From Caecitellus pseudoparvulus (taxonomy: Eukaryota > Bigyra: Bicosoecida), in NCBI GenBank assembly GCA_965644315.1, contig CBFFRQ010000069.1, positions 434,001 to 498,000 on the forward strand: 64,000 nt of DNA, read 5' to 3'. Position 1 is the stretch's first letter. The number at the start of each line of letters is the position of its first letter. A program made the position numbers and the translations under genes. The notes under the pieces are model-generated. The model did no database searches and had not been told where the DNA came from. It saw nothing but the letters and a program-made list of their open reading frames with translations. Below are positions 9,135 to 19,759 of this stretch, one piece after another.

Positions 9135-10386
9135 TCACCTGTGGCTCTTGCCAAAGCCCCCGAAAAAGCCGCCCCCCTCGTACAGGTCCACGGGGGCCTT
9201 ACGCTCTGCCTCCTCCAGCGCACGGCGCCGTGCCGCCTCACGCTGCTGCCGCTTCAGGTCCAGGTGCAGCGCCCTGGCAGCTGCGTCTGCTTCCCTGGCA
9301 GCTGCTGCATCTGCCTCTGCCGCAGCCTGGGCGCAGGAGGAGGCATAGGCGGCGTACGCTGCGTCCTCGTCCCGCTGAGCCGCAGCGGCAGCAGCCTTCG
9401 CAGCCATCTGCTCCGCCTGGGTGGCTTGAATGTCCTTCAGCTGCGACGAGCTGAAGCCCTTCCACTGGTCAGCGCGGGGGCGGGAGCCGTCAGCGCCGAG
9501 CCGCCCCTCCACCAGCTGCCCAGCCTGCGTTTGCACGTGGCGCCGGTCAGCCTCCCGCTCCGCTGCAGCAGCTGCCTCCCGCGCAGCACGGGCGGCCCGC
9601 ATCTGCTCCTTCTGCGCCAACAGCATGGCCCGCTGCGCCGCCTTGGCCTCGGAGTCCCACTGCTGCTCCGCCTCCTCCGCCGCCTTCACGAGGGAGTCAC
9701 TGTACGCAGCGTACGCGGCGTCAGCGTCTCGCTCCGCGGCCTGCCTGGCTGCCTTGTCAGCCAGCAAAGAGGCATTCCAGGACTGCAGTTGCTGCTGCGT
9801 GGCTGCCTTGTGAGCAGCTTCGTCAAACTGCTCGGCTTCAAACACCTGCATGGAAGAGGGCCCCAGGCCCATGCTGTCTGACTCTGTGCGGGGGGGCGCA
9901 TCCTTGGACAGCGCGTGGGGGTCGTTCAGGTCTGCCGTGTCGCTCGGCATGCGCCGCTGCAGCTGCCAGGTTGCCCTCAAGGTATCTGCATCCTTCGCTG
10001 CCGCTTCCATCTGCTCCGCATCAATGTCACGGGCCAGGGCGTGCAGTCTGTCCACATGTGCCGCTGCGAGACGGTGAGGAAACGCGTGTGAAACGCCCCG
10101 CCAACAACTCCTGGCCGTGCTGACGCACCATATGCCTTGTCCTGCTCTTTTTCGGCGCGTGCCCGTGCTTCCTTCTCTGCAATTTGCTCTTGCAGCGCCT
10201 GGTAGTCCTTCTGTGCCACGTGACAGGCGGTGCGAGGCGGTGCATCCGAGCCTGGCGTTGAGAAATGTCGCCACCTGCAACCCTCACCCCAATTGCGCGC
10301 TCCTTGGCATCCAGGAACCGCAAGCGCAGCTCTTCATTGCGCCGCTGTCTGGCAGCTATTGTCGGGTTGCTAGACAACGATGCCAT
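9135..10386 (-). CDS. RIB43A: RIB43A-like flagellar doublet microtubule protein
   Basis: RIB43A is a coiled-coil microtubule inner protein of the axonemal doublet. Exons are 10386-10288, 10210-10129 and 10063-9135, giving 369 aa. Introns are 10287-10211 and 10128-10064. The spliced N-terminus (MASLSSNPTIAARQRRNEEL, then LRFLDAKERAIG) and the conserved block LNDPHALSKDAPPR followed by GPSSMQVFEAEQ match the family's LxDPDALKKDxPAR and SSMQxFxGE motifs. The rest is charged helix with regular EAE, QAR and DAAYAAY repeats, as expected for a long filamentous coiled coil. Length is close to the roughly 380-aa family norm. Its presence says the organism builds a motile flagellum or cilium. The second intron has two direct GCGTTTC copies. 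Confidence 0.9.
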
Positions 10387-10522
10387 GCCGACAGCTCGTT
10401 CCCTGCACAGGGCAAGCTCCGCAGCAGACTCGCTCTGCTCCGCTGAGCACGACAGTCTAATGCAGACAAGACAGCGCAGCGTGAAAGGGGGGCTGGATTG
10501 GAGAAAGCAGGCAGGCCTTGGA

Positions 10523-12087
<1,565 letters not shown>

Positions 12088-12436
12088 GCACTGTTGTGGG
12101 CCCTACCTGTGCCGCAACTCCCCTCAAAACACCAAGCCGTCCACGCAGCACTTCAGTGGCTGGAGTGCCGGTGCTCGAGCATCCGAAAGCACGGGGTTGC
12201 GTTGCACACACGCGTAAAATCATGCCGGAAATAAGTGAGAGCAGCTGAAAGGAGTTCGTGTGGAGTGAAATTTGCTCCATCACGTTCCCTTCGCGGCGAC
12301 AAAGTAAGCCTTTGCGTTACAGTGCCCACGCTCATTGAGCGCGTTTGAGATGTTCATGAGCTGAAAGTCGGTGGAGTGGAGCTCTTACAGGGGCCGCGGC
12401 CCCGTCTTGACTCTGAGATGACACATGCATTGGGAA
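12088..12436. other. intergenic region, nothing recognised
   Basis: About 350 bp upstream of the dehydratase gene and downstream of the DUF442-ETHE1 gene. It is AT-richer than its neighbours. The only marked site is the ATGCAT at 12425. It presumably contains the dehydratase promoter. Confidence 0.5.
12425..12430. terminator. ATGCAT downstream of DUF442-ETHE1 gene
   Basis: Lies 7-12 nt beyond the stop codon at 12437-12439 on the minus strand. It is a member of the recurring 3'-end motif. Confidence 0.4.
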
Positions 12437-13867
12437 TTACTCAGCGGCCTTGCCCTCAGTTGGCACCTCATACAGGCCACACTGCAGGTTCGCGGGGACT
12501 GCGACGTCGATGAGCTTGGGGCGGGCCAGCTTGAGGTCGGACATGATGGCCACGAACTGCTCCTTGGTGTTGGCCAGCTTCAGACGTGGGTTGTGGGCCT
12601 TCTCCTCCCCCACTGTGCTGCTGGTGCGTCCGTTGTAGTCGTGAGCAGGGTACACGACGCACTCATCTGGCAGGGTGTAGATCTGTGAATGGATGCTGTC
12701 GTACAGCGTCTCCGAGCTGCCGCCCTGAAAGTCCGTGCGGCCGCACCCGCGCACCAGCATGGCATCACCAGTGAACACCGCCTTGCCACCCCCCAGCACG
12801 AAGGAGACACAGCCGGCGGTGTGGCCGGGCGTCGCCCGCACTGTCACCGACAAGCTGCCGAACGACAGCGTGTCCCCGTGGTCCACCAAGACATCAGCGA
12901 CGCCTCCAGCAGCGCGAGAGAGGACGGACTGCACGCCAGGGAGCTTGGCCTTCAAGATGCCGGTTCCAGTGATGTGGTCAGCGTGTGCATGCCTGAGACG
13001 AGGGTGGGGGAAGTTGCGAGTGTGCTCTGGGCAGGCGGGGAAACTGTACACAACTGCGGCACACGCACGTGTTCATGGCATACTTGAGCTTGATGCCCAG
13101 CTCCTGCACGAATTGGATGTCGCGGTCCACGAGCTTGTCAACGGGGTCGATGAGGACGCCCTCCTTCGTGGAGGGGCAAGCCACGAGGTACGTGTACGTG
13201 CAGGATTCGCGGTCGAACAGCTGGCGGAAGATGGGGCTTTCCCCGTGCACTGCCTCCATGGCTGCCACATGGGCCTTGCGAGTGTCTGCGCGCTCTGCGA
13301 CCCACTTGCGCAGCGCTTCCTGAGAAGCGAAGTTGAGGCCGAGGGACTCAGCCCAAGCCAGCACCTCCTCAGAGCCCCAGGCGTTCTTGTCAGCCACGTG
13401 CAAGGCAAGTGCTGCGCTAGCACGAGTGCTGCTGCGGCATTGCACCAGCAAGGGCGTCTCCGCAAAGTGCAGGGCGTGCTCAAGTGCCCGTGCGGTTGTG
13501 GGGTTCAGGCCGTCCGGCATCGTAACAGGTTGGTGCACAAACTTAGTCTGCCCTCCGCTGGCCTCGTGCACCAGAGCACGGTAACTCTCCCCCTCTTCTT
13601 CCCCCAAAACATTGATCCAGGTCTTGAATTTCCCGGTTTCGTGCACCTGCGGGGAGGCGGTGGGCGGGGGAGAGCGTTGTCAGGTGGGTCAGCTGATGGA
13701 GCCAGGCATCTGTGAGGTTCAGCTGATGCCTGCTGGGCTGCGCGCCCTAGGCGCGAGGCAGCACGAACCTGCTTGACCTGCTCTGCAGAGAGCTGTCCAG
13801 AGATTGCAAAGTCAGGTGTCACGGTGATGACGCCGTTTGCGTCTGGCTGTGGTGCGGTAGAGGCCAT
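12437..13867 (-). CDS. DUF442-persulfide dioxygenase (ETHE1-like) fusion
   Basis: Fusion enzyme of 410 aa. Exons are 13867-13769, 13646-13069 and 12992-12437; introns are 13768-13647 and 13068-12993. The N-terminal half is a DUF442 (dual-specificity phosphatase-like/rhodanese-like) domain with the signature CRSSTR starting at Cys103. The C-terminal half is a metallo-beta-lactamase fold of the ETHE1 type: [21 protein letters not shown] with metal ligands His227, His229, Asp231 and His232, then [22 protein letters not shown] and [13 protein letters not shown]1 oxidises glutathione persulfide in sulfide detoxification. The two-domain order equals the bacterial beta-lactamase-hydrolase-like (BLH) proteins, suggesting bacterial or mitochondrial ancestry followed by intron gain. 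No clear mitochondrial presequence is visible. Confidence 0.88.
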
Positions 13868-14265
13868 GTTTGGTAGGCTTGCAAGAAGTCCTGCAGAAGG
13901 CGTGGTGCGCGATTGCTGTCGTGCTTGGAGCGTTGGCCCGAAGCGCGTGAGTGTTGTCGGTGCGATTGGAGAGCTTTCGTGTGGGATGTTGTTTGGAAAG
14001 AACGGTTTTGGCTACGTCGAGCGCATTGTGCGAGGGGGGGGGGGGCAGGGGGTGTTAGGAACCTGGCTTCGCCGCAAGCACTGCTTTGTCCAAGTTACTT
14101 TCACTCTGCTCAGATGCTGCGCTCTCTGGCCTGCCAGGCGCCGAGCCCCCGATCTGCCACCGGAGTGATGAAGTCAGGGACCCACGGCAGGCTCCAGTGC
14201 TTTTCTGTGCATGCCTGCAGGGTTGGTGCACGCACCTGCGGATTTTGGTTGGCCTGCTCACTCGC
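13868..14265. other. divergent intergenic region
   Basis: About 400 bp between the divergent DUF442-ETHE1 and xylulokinase starts, probably a shared promoter region. A run of 11 G lies near 14034-14044. No gene or RNA is recognised. Confidence 0.5.
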
Positions 14266-15990
14266 ATGGCTGCCCAAGAAGCCGCTGCCGAAGGCAGGGT
14301 GGAGCAAGGCAGCGCGTTGATTCTGGGCCTGGACTGTAGCACGCAAAGTACGAAGCTAGTTGCGTGCGATGCGGCCTCTGGAGACGTCGTGTGGAGCCGA
14401 CAGGTGCCGTACACTGATCTCCTGCGGGATGGTCAGGAGGTGGTGCACGTTCAGCCAGAGAGTGGGGCTGCCCGGCAGCGTGTGGCACTGTGGCTGCAAG
14501 CTGTGCATGCTGTGTTCATGGCAGCTCGGCACGCAGGCGTCTGTCAACGCGCAGTGGCTGTCAGTGTCTCGGCCCAGCAGCATGCCGCGGTGTACTTGGC
14601 CGACAGCGTGGAGGTGGCACTGCACGGCTCACAGGGCCAAGGTGCCACCTGCATCGAGCCGCTGGTGCAGGCCCAAGTGCACGATGTCGTCCCAATTTGG
14701 ATGGACAGCAGCACTTCGGAGCAGTGCGCCTCCTTGTGCAAGGCCTGGGGGGGTGCCGCCCAGCTCGCCCAAGCCACCGGCAGCGGTGCGTTTGAGCGCT
14801 TTACAGGCGTTCAAATGGCGGCTGTGGCCGCTGAAGGCCCAGCTGCCTTTGCAAAGGTGCAGCACGTTCGCCTCTTGTCTGCCTTCCTCACCAGCATCCT
14901 GGTGGGACAGGTGGCCCCGCATGAAGCCTCGGATGCCTCAGGCATGAGTCTGCTTGCGCTGCCTGTTGGACGCTCAGACGGCGGCAAGGGGCGCTGGGAC
15001 TGGCACCCGACTAGTATGCATTGGCTTAAGCAGCAGGTGGGTCGAGACGCAGCCGCCTTGCTCGGGCAGTGCGTGGATCCCACCACTGTCCTGGGCACCG
15101 CGGATGGCGTGGCAGCTTCCTCCTGGGGCCTGCCGCCCACCTGCACAGTCGTTGTGGGCAGCGGGGATAACTGCTGCGCACTGGCAGGGTGCTTGCGCAG
15201 CGCCCCCGCTGCCACTGCCCTCGTGAGCCTGGGCACCAGTGACACAGTGCTGGGCAGCGTGCCCTGGGGGGCCGTGTCCCCCGACGCCAGCGTCGGCCAC
15301 TTCCTCGCTCACCCTCTCTGCAGCGATTCGCATGCCATGGGCATGCTGTGCATAAAAAATGGTGGCCTGGTGCGGGCAGAGCAAGCCCAGGCCTTGGGGC
15401 AGGACGGGCAGCCAGCGTGGGACGAGCTGTCAAGCATCTGCTCAGCGCTTGCCGAAGACTGCACTGCAACCGGTGGCCCGTGGGACGTCGGGCTGTGCCT
15501 CCCACTACCAGAGATCGCACCACACACTGCCCAGCCCAGTGAGCGGTGGTGGAAGGCTTCTGTGGATGCCAGCGGGCGCGTGAGCCTCCACGCCAGCACG
15601 CGGCCCGCGCTGCCTTCTGCCGCCGCGGCAGGGACTGTGCTGGGGCAGTGCCTCAACTTGGTGCTGCACAGCCAACGTATGGCCCTGTGCACTGCTGGTG
15701 GGCAGGTGCGTGTCACTGGCGGTGCAGCCAGCAACGCAGGCCTCATGGCCCTGCTGGCCACGGTGAGCCAATGTGAGGTGTGGACAGTGCCTGGGGGCGG
15801 CCACTTGGGGGCAGCCTACGGCGCTGCCGCGCGAGCCGCGTCAGCTACGGGTGCGGAGTGGCCAGACACTGAGGGGTGGACGCTGAGTAGCGCACCCTTC
15901 CCAGGCTCCGGAGCGACCATGCGCTCTCTGCTGACTGCCCTGGACAGCGAGCTGTACCCGTGCCAGCTCACCGCCGCCCACCTGCCTTGA
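14266..15990 (+). CDS. xylulokinase (FGGY family carbohydrate kinase)
   Basis: Single-exon protein of 574 aa from ATG 14266 (MAAQEAAAEG). An in-frame start at 14086 would add 60 residues of unlikely composition. The ASKHA-fold kinase motifs are visible: LILGLDCSTQSTKLVACD (phosphate 1), VSVSAQQHAAVYL, PIWMDSSTSEQC, FERFTGVQMAAVA, TALVSLGTSDTVLG and TGGAASNAGLMALLA (adenosine site). These match eukaryotic XYLB, which phosphorylates D-xylulose to D-xylulose 5-phosphate for the pentose phosphate pathway. It probably acts in the cytosol, as no targeting peptide is visible. Its final 23 bp overlap the coding end of the convergent NDUFAF8-like gene. Confidence 0.9.
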   Translation: MAAQEAAAEGRVEQGSALILGLDCSTQSTKLVACDAASGDVVWSRQVPYTDLLRDGQEVVHVQPESGAARQRVALWLQAVHAVFMAARHAGVCQRAVAVSVSAQQHAAVYLADSVEVALHGSQGQGATCIEPLVQAQVHDVVPIWMDSSTSEQCASLCKAWGGAAQLAQATGSGAFERFTGVQMAAVAAEGPAAFAKVQHVRLLSAFLTSILVGQVAPHEASDASGMSLLALPVGRSDGGKGRWDWHPTSMHWLKQQVGRDAAALLGQCVDPTTVLGTADGVAASSWGLPPTCTVVVGSGDNCCALAGCLRSAPAATALVSLGTSDTVLGSVPWGAVSPDASVGHFLAHPLCSDSHAMGMLCIKNGGLVRAEQAQALGQDGQPAWDELSSICSALAEDCTATGGPWDVGLCLPLPEIAPHTAQPSERWWKASVDASGRVSLHASTRPALPSAAAAGTVLGQCLNLVLHSQRMALCTAGGQVRVTGGAASNAGLMALLATVSQCEVWTVPGGGHLGAAYGAAARAASATGAEWPDTEGWTLSSAPFPGSGATMRSLLTALDSELYPCQLTAAHLP

Positions 15991-16241
15991 CTTTCGCGAG
16001 GCTCTTGGAGGCACAGCTGCGCAAGACGTTGAACTCCTTGTCACAAATGCCTTTGGTGAGGCCCTGGACGTTCTCCTTCAAACAAGCGCCGTATGCGCCA
16101 ATCTGCGAAGAGGCGAGCTCGCGGAAATTGCACCAGGCTGGCTGCACAGTGCCTCCGCCGCCCAGCTCGTACCTGCGCGGGGCAGTCCACAAGGACCTGC
16201 CCCCACCACTTGGAAAAGCGAAGGGGTGCACGTGAGCTCAT
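15968..16241 (-). CDS. NDUFAF8-like twin CX9C mitochondrial complex I assembly protein
   Basis: Small protein of 67 aa. Exons are 16241-16173 and 16102-15968; intron 16172-16103 (donor GTACGA) is removed in frame, giving CPAQIGAYGAC across the junction. Cysteines at 20, 30, 43 and 53 form two CX9C motifs, and AYGAC, KGICDKEFNVLRSC match the animal protein NDUFAF8 (C17orf89), which works with NDUFAF5 in building respiratory complex I. Such proteins enter the intermembrane space through Mia40 oxidation. The gene was too short and too split to be seen as one frame. Its last 23 bp overlap the xylulokinase coding end on the opposite strand. Confidence 0.85.
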
Positions 16242-16324
16242 GGTGCTGGTCAGTGAACTGCCGAATGCTTCACGCAGAAGGGAGCGGGCCGGGTGACGTA
16301 TGGATTGTGGCGAGCAAGCGTGGA

Positions 16325-16330
16325 ATGCAT
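16325..16330. terminator. ATGCAT downstream of chorismate synthase
   Basis: Lies 5-10 nt beyond the chorismate synthase stop codon on the minus strand, in GGCAATGCATTCC. It is a member of the recurring 3'-end motif. Confidence 0.4.
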
Positions 16331-16334
16331 TGCC

Positions 16335-18146
16335 TCACGCCCTGCTCTGCTTCCCTTGCCGGGCACCTTCCCCTGCGCCCTCCCGGGGCCGTTTCGCACC
16401 ACCTTCTGCCTGCAGCGGCAGAGCGACCACGTCAGTGGCCGCCACCGGCAGCACTGGCATGCAGGGCCCGGACAGGGCAGCTGCCATGCCTGCCTGCGTC
16501 ACAACAGCAAGGCCAGGCGCCGCGCCTCCCACACGGGCAGCCTGCTGCAGGGCCAGGTCCGCCAGCACCAGTGCCGTCATGGCCTCTGTGAGGGGCGGCG
16601 TGCGGGGCAGAACACACGGGTCGTGCCTGCCCTTGGCCTCCAGCACCTCCCCTGCGCCGGCAAACGTGGCCGTGGGTTGTGGCCGGCCGATGGTGCTGAC
16701 TGGCTTGACGGCGACGCGGAACACCAGGGGCGCGCCGTTGGTGATGCCGCCCAGGGTGCCTCCCGCGTTGTTGGTCGTGGGGCGCAGCAGGGCAGAGGCG
16801 GGGGCGGTGTGGGGCACCTCGTGCCCGGCATCCACCTGCGGGCCGCCCTCTGCCTCTGCCACCGTGGCCGTGGCAGCCGTGGGCGCCGCCCCGTCGCCTG
16901 GCACACTCGCAGCCCCTGCAGCCAAAGCGAAGGGGTCGTTGTGCTGGCTGCCGTTCAGCAGCGTGCCCTGGAAGCCGGAGCCAATCTCGAAGCCCTTGGT
17001 TGCGGGCAGGGACAGCATGGCGTGTGCGAGCATGGCCTCGGCCTTGTCGAAGACGGGCTCCCCCAGGCCGATGGGGACGCCGGTGGCCACTGTTACGACC
17101 GTGCCGCCAATGCTGTCGTGGGCGGCCTTGGTGACGCGGATGAGGCTGGCCATGGCGGCGGCAGTGGGGGGGTGCGGACACCGCACCGGCACCACCTCGT
17201 CTGTGCGGTTGCCAGCATGCACCAGGGTGACGGGATCGGCCTGGCCGGGGTATGTGAAGGAATCTGAGGCACACCCCAGCACAGCGCCCCGCGCTCCCAG
17301 CACGGTGCCATCCCACGCCTCGTAGCAGGGCAGGGCGTCGTAGGCGCCTGTCGCCATGCCAGCGACGAACGCCGCCTCATCTGTTGCATCTGCAGCTGCC
17401 TGAGCTGCGGCCGCCTGAGCTGCAGCGTCCTGGGCGCCGCCCTGTCCTTGCGGGGCCGCTGGTGTTGAGGCCGTGGACTGTGCTGCACCGCCGCCACCCT
17501 CCACCCCTGAAGTGTCAGCGACAGAGCTGGACACAGCTCCCGAGGTGTCATGGCGCGCCCAGTGCTGGGGGTGCCGCAGGACGCGCAGGGTGCCCTTGGT
17601 GTCCACGTCCTCCCTGCTCCACGCCCGCCCCGAGTCAGCGCGCCAGTGCTGCGGAGGCAGGGCCACACTGCCGACGCTGGACACAAACGAAACAATGGAG
17701 GTGCCAAAGGCCTGGAGCAGGTACTTCTCGGCAATGGCGCCTGCAGCAACTCGCCCAATGGTCTCCCGGGCGCTGGAACGGCCGCCGCCGCTGGCCGCTC
17801 GCACGCCATACTTCACTTGGTACGAGTAGTCAGCGTGTCCGGGGCGGGGAATGCGGGACATTTCCTTGTAGTCACCTGGTCGCACGTTGCGGTTGGGGAC
17901 AAAGAGGCCGATGGGAGTGCCGAGCGTCACGCCGTTCTCCGTGCCCGACATGATGGTGACGAGGTCGGACTCAGCACGCGGAGTGGTCAAGCGGCTCTGC
18001 CCCGGCCGACGCCGTGTCAGCTGTGGTTGGATGTCCTGCTCAGTCAGGGACAGCAGAGGGGGGACTCCATCTACAATGGCGCCGACTCCTCGACAATGGG
18101 ACTCCCCAAACGTTGTCACCCGGAATGCAGAGCCAAAGGTGCTCAT
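16335..18146 (-). CDS. aroC: chorismate synthase with large internal inserts
   Basis: Catalyses conversion of EPSP to chorismate, the last shikimate pathway step, using reduced FMN. The single exon of 603 aa is far longer than the usual 360-400 aa. Motifs in order: FGESHCRGVGAIVDG near the start, RRRPGQSRLTTPR, SGTENGVTLGTPI, RPGHADYSYQVKYG, GGRSSARETIGRVAAGA, and late NAGGTLGGITNGAPL with VKPVSTIGRPQPT. Two low-complexity inserts separate the conserved blocks, one of Ala/Gln/Asp-rich sequence around residues 195-265 and one around 400-450. The protein begins with the catalytic domain (MSTFGSAFRVTTFGESH), so no plastid transit peptide is present. This implies a cytosolic enzyme, unless an upstream exon was missed. 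Confidence 0.93.
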   Translation of the reverse strand: MSTFGSAFRVTTFGESHCRGVGAIVDGVPPLLSLTEQDIQPQLTRRRPGQSRLTTPRAESDLVTIMSGTENGVTLGTPIGLFVPNRNVRPGDYKEMSRIPRPGHADYSYQVKYGVRAASGGGRSSARETIGRVAAGAIAEKYLLQAFGTSIVSFVSSVGSVALPPQHWRADSGRAWSREDVDTKGTLRVLRHPQHWARHDTSGAVSSSVADTSGVEGGGGAAQSTASTPAAPQGQGGAQDAAAQAAAAQAAADATDEAAFVAGMATGAYDALPCYEAWDGTVLGARGAVLGCASDSFTYPGQADPVTLVHAGNRTDEVVPVRCPHPPTAAAMASLIRVTKAAHDSIGGTVVTVATGVPIGLGEPVFDKAEAMLAHAMLSLPATKGFEIGSGFQGTLLNGSQHNDPFALAAGAASVPGDGAAPTAATATVAEAEGGPQVDAGHEVPHTAPASALLRPTTNNAGGTLGGITNGAPLVFRVAVKPVSTIGRPQPTATFAGAGEVLEAKGRHDPCVLPRTPPLTEAMTALVLADLALQQAARVGGAAPGLAVVTQAGMAAALSGPCMPVLPVAATDVVALPLQAEGGAKRPREGAGEGARQGKQSRA

Positions 18147-18479
18147 GCTTGCTCAAGTCGATTTCCGCACGTGAAGAACTCGCTGCGCTGGGAGCAGTTT
18201 CTCCCCTCTCGCAAACATGCCAGGCGCGAAATACCCTGGTACAGCACTACCTACGGGTGATAAAGGTACGGTCGCGTTGTGTTTTGTGTCAGGGGGGGGG
18301 TTGCGAGGCCGGGCTGCAGCAGCTCGTTCGGGCTCAATTGCCGCAGCGCAGCTGTCGCGTCTGCTCCACAGCCTGTTTGGAGGGAAACTGGGGCCTGAAC
18401 ATTGTCAAAACGAAAACCCATACTTGTGCCGCACCCCCATTTGTATGTGCTGCTCGGAAGATTCCGGCCACACCAAAGC
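18147..18479. other. divergent intergenic region
   Basis: About 330 bp between the divergent chorismate synthase and CCCH protein starts. It contains a G8 run at 18293-18300. No gene recognised. An in-frame ATG for the zinc finger gene also exists at 18402. Confidence 0.45.
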
Positions 18480-19532
18480 ATGGATCAAGCCTCGCCAGCT
18501 CCAGCCACTGGCAAGGCTGCCGCTCTGCTGGGCAACTTGGCTCCGCTTCACCGGGCGTTCCAGCGCTCCACAAAAACAGCAGAGCGGGCCACATCTCCAG
18601 CCTTCGGAAACAGCCCTGTGGACTACACTTTCGTGAAGGCGTTGTTTGAGCCTTGGCAGTTGGGAGAAAAGCCAATGATCAAGGCGCTGTCTGCAAAGGC
18701 TGAGGCTCAGGCCGCGAGGCGCCTGCCAGGAAGAGGCAAGAAGCCGAAAGCAACGCAATCTCACAAGGCCACACCTTCTAGGGAAGCAGCTAGCCATCGG
18801 AAGTCTCCCGCAGCACCTCACCGTTCCACCAGTGTGCCGGAAGTGAGCATCCAGTCCAGCGGCGTGAGCATCCAGTCCAGCGGCGTGAGCATCCAGTCCA
18901 GCGGTGTCTCGTCCCAGCTGGGCGGCGGAAAGCGTGGCCGAGAGGCGGGCGGTGGAGTGAGCAGCGTCGTGGCTGCTCTTGCAGCTGGCAACGCCAAGGC
19001 TGCGAAACGCATGGTGCACACAGCCGGCATGCGGCGGGCCCAGGCGGCTGGAGCGGCAGCTGCACAGGCGGTGGCCAAGGAGAGGCTGGGCTGGGATGGA
19101 GATGGTTCCTTTCACGGCCCTGGCGGCGTGGTGCTGCCTCGTTCTGACGAAGTGTGTCGCTTTGCCGTCGCTGGCAGGTGCACCGCTCCGCCTGGCAAGT
19201 GCCCCTACAGCCACGATCTTGGACAGTTTCCGTGTCGCTATGCACACGGCAAGACACTGGCGGCCCTTCAAGAGGCGCTGCAGGCGTCTGCGGGCTTGTC
19301 GGTGGGTGGTTTCGCATGGGCCTCACCCACGGCGAGCGTGGATGTGTCGGCGTGTCCCGTTGGCGACAGGTGTCGTTTCAGCCACGCTCCTGCTGCTGAT
19401 GGCAAGCAGAGGTGCCGACTGGTGCGGGAGGCACTGCGGCTATGGCGCAAGGGGCAAGATGTGGCGAGTGTGGCCCAGGCAGCGCAGGCTGGGTCAGGTG
19501 GGGAGCTCGAGACCGCGGTGGAGGACCTGTGA
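18480..19532 (+). CDS. CCCH-type zinc finger protein
   Basis: Putative RNA-binding protein of 350 aa, single exon, start taken at ATG 18480 (MDQASPAPATGK). The N-terminal half is basic, Ser/Ala-rich and disordered, and includes three tandem copies of the heptapeptide VSIQSSG. The C-terminal half has Cys/His clusters: CRFAVAGRC followed by APPGKCPYSH (C-x7-C-x6-C-x3-H), then FPCRYAHG, then SACPVGDRCRFSH (C-x5-C-x3-H). These resemble the serial CCCH fingers of ZC3H3 and CPSF30/Yth1-type proteins, which act in mRNA 3'-end processing and export. The middle finger lacks one visible cysteine, so at least one finger is degenerate. Function beyond RNA binding is not established. Confidence 0.7.
   Translation: MDQASPAPATGKAAALLGNLAPLHRAFQRSTKTAERATSPAFGNSPVDYTFVKALFEPWQLGEKPMIKALSAKAEAQAARRLPGRGKKPKATQSHKATPSREAASHRKSPAAPHRSTSVPEVSIQSSGVSIQSSGVSIQSSGVSSQLGGGKRGREAGGGVSSVVAALAAGNAKAAKRMVHTAGMRRAQAAGAAAAQAVAKERLGWDGDGSFHGPGGVVLPRSDEVCRFAVAGRCTAPPGKCPYSHDLGQFPCRYAHGKTLAALQEALQASAGLSVGGFAWASPTASVDVSACPVGDRCRFSHAPAADGKQRCRLVREALRLWRKGQDVASVAQAAQAGSGGELETAVEDL
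18843..18905 (+). repeat. 21-bp tandem repeat, 3 copies
   Basis: Three copies of a 21-bp unit beginning GTGAGCATCCAG, inside the CCCH protein gene, each encoding VSIQSSG. The first two are identical and the third differs only at its last base. Confidence 0.95.
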
Positions 19533-19759
19533 CGGGTGGAGGGGGGCTTGACAAGTAGAGCCGAGGTTTATGTGAAAGTGCCCAAGGCCAAAGCACACCA
19601 CCCACCTACTTCCCCTGCAGAGCCACCAGGTTGGCATCCAGGTGGCACTCGGAGCGGTAGTGGTCCTGCTCAATCCGAGCATCAAGAGCCAGTCTGGTGG
19701 TTCACCTGCCCCTCGGACGTGGGCACTTGCTGCAAGCCAAGCAGGTGCAGGGACGCGCA

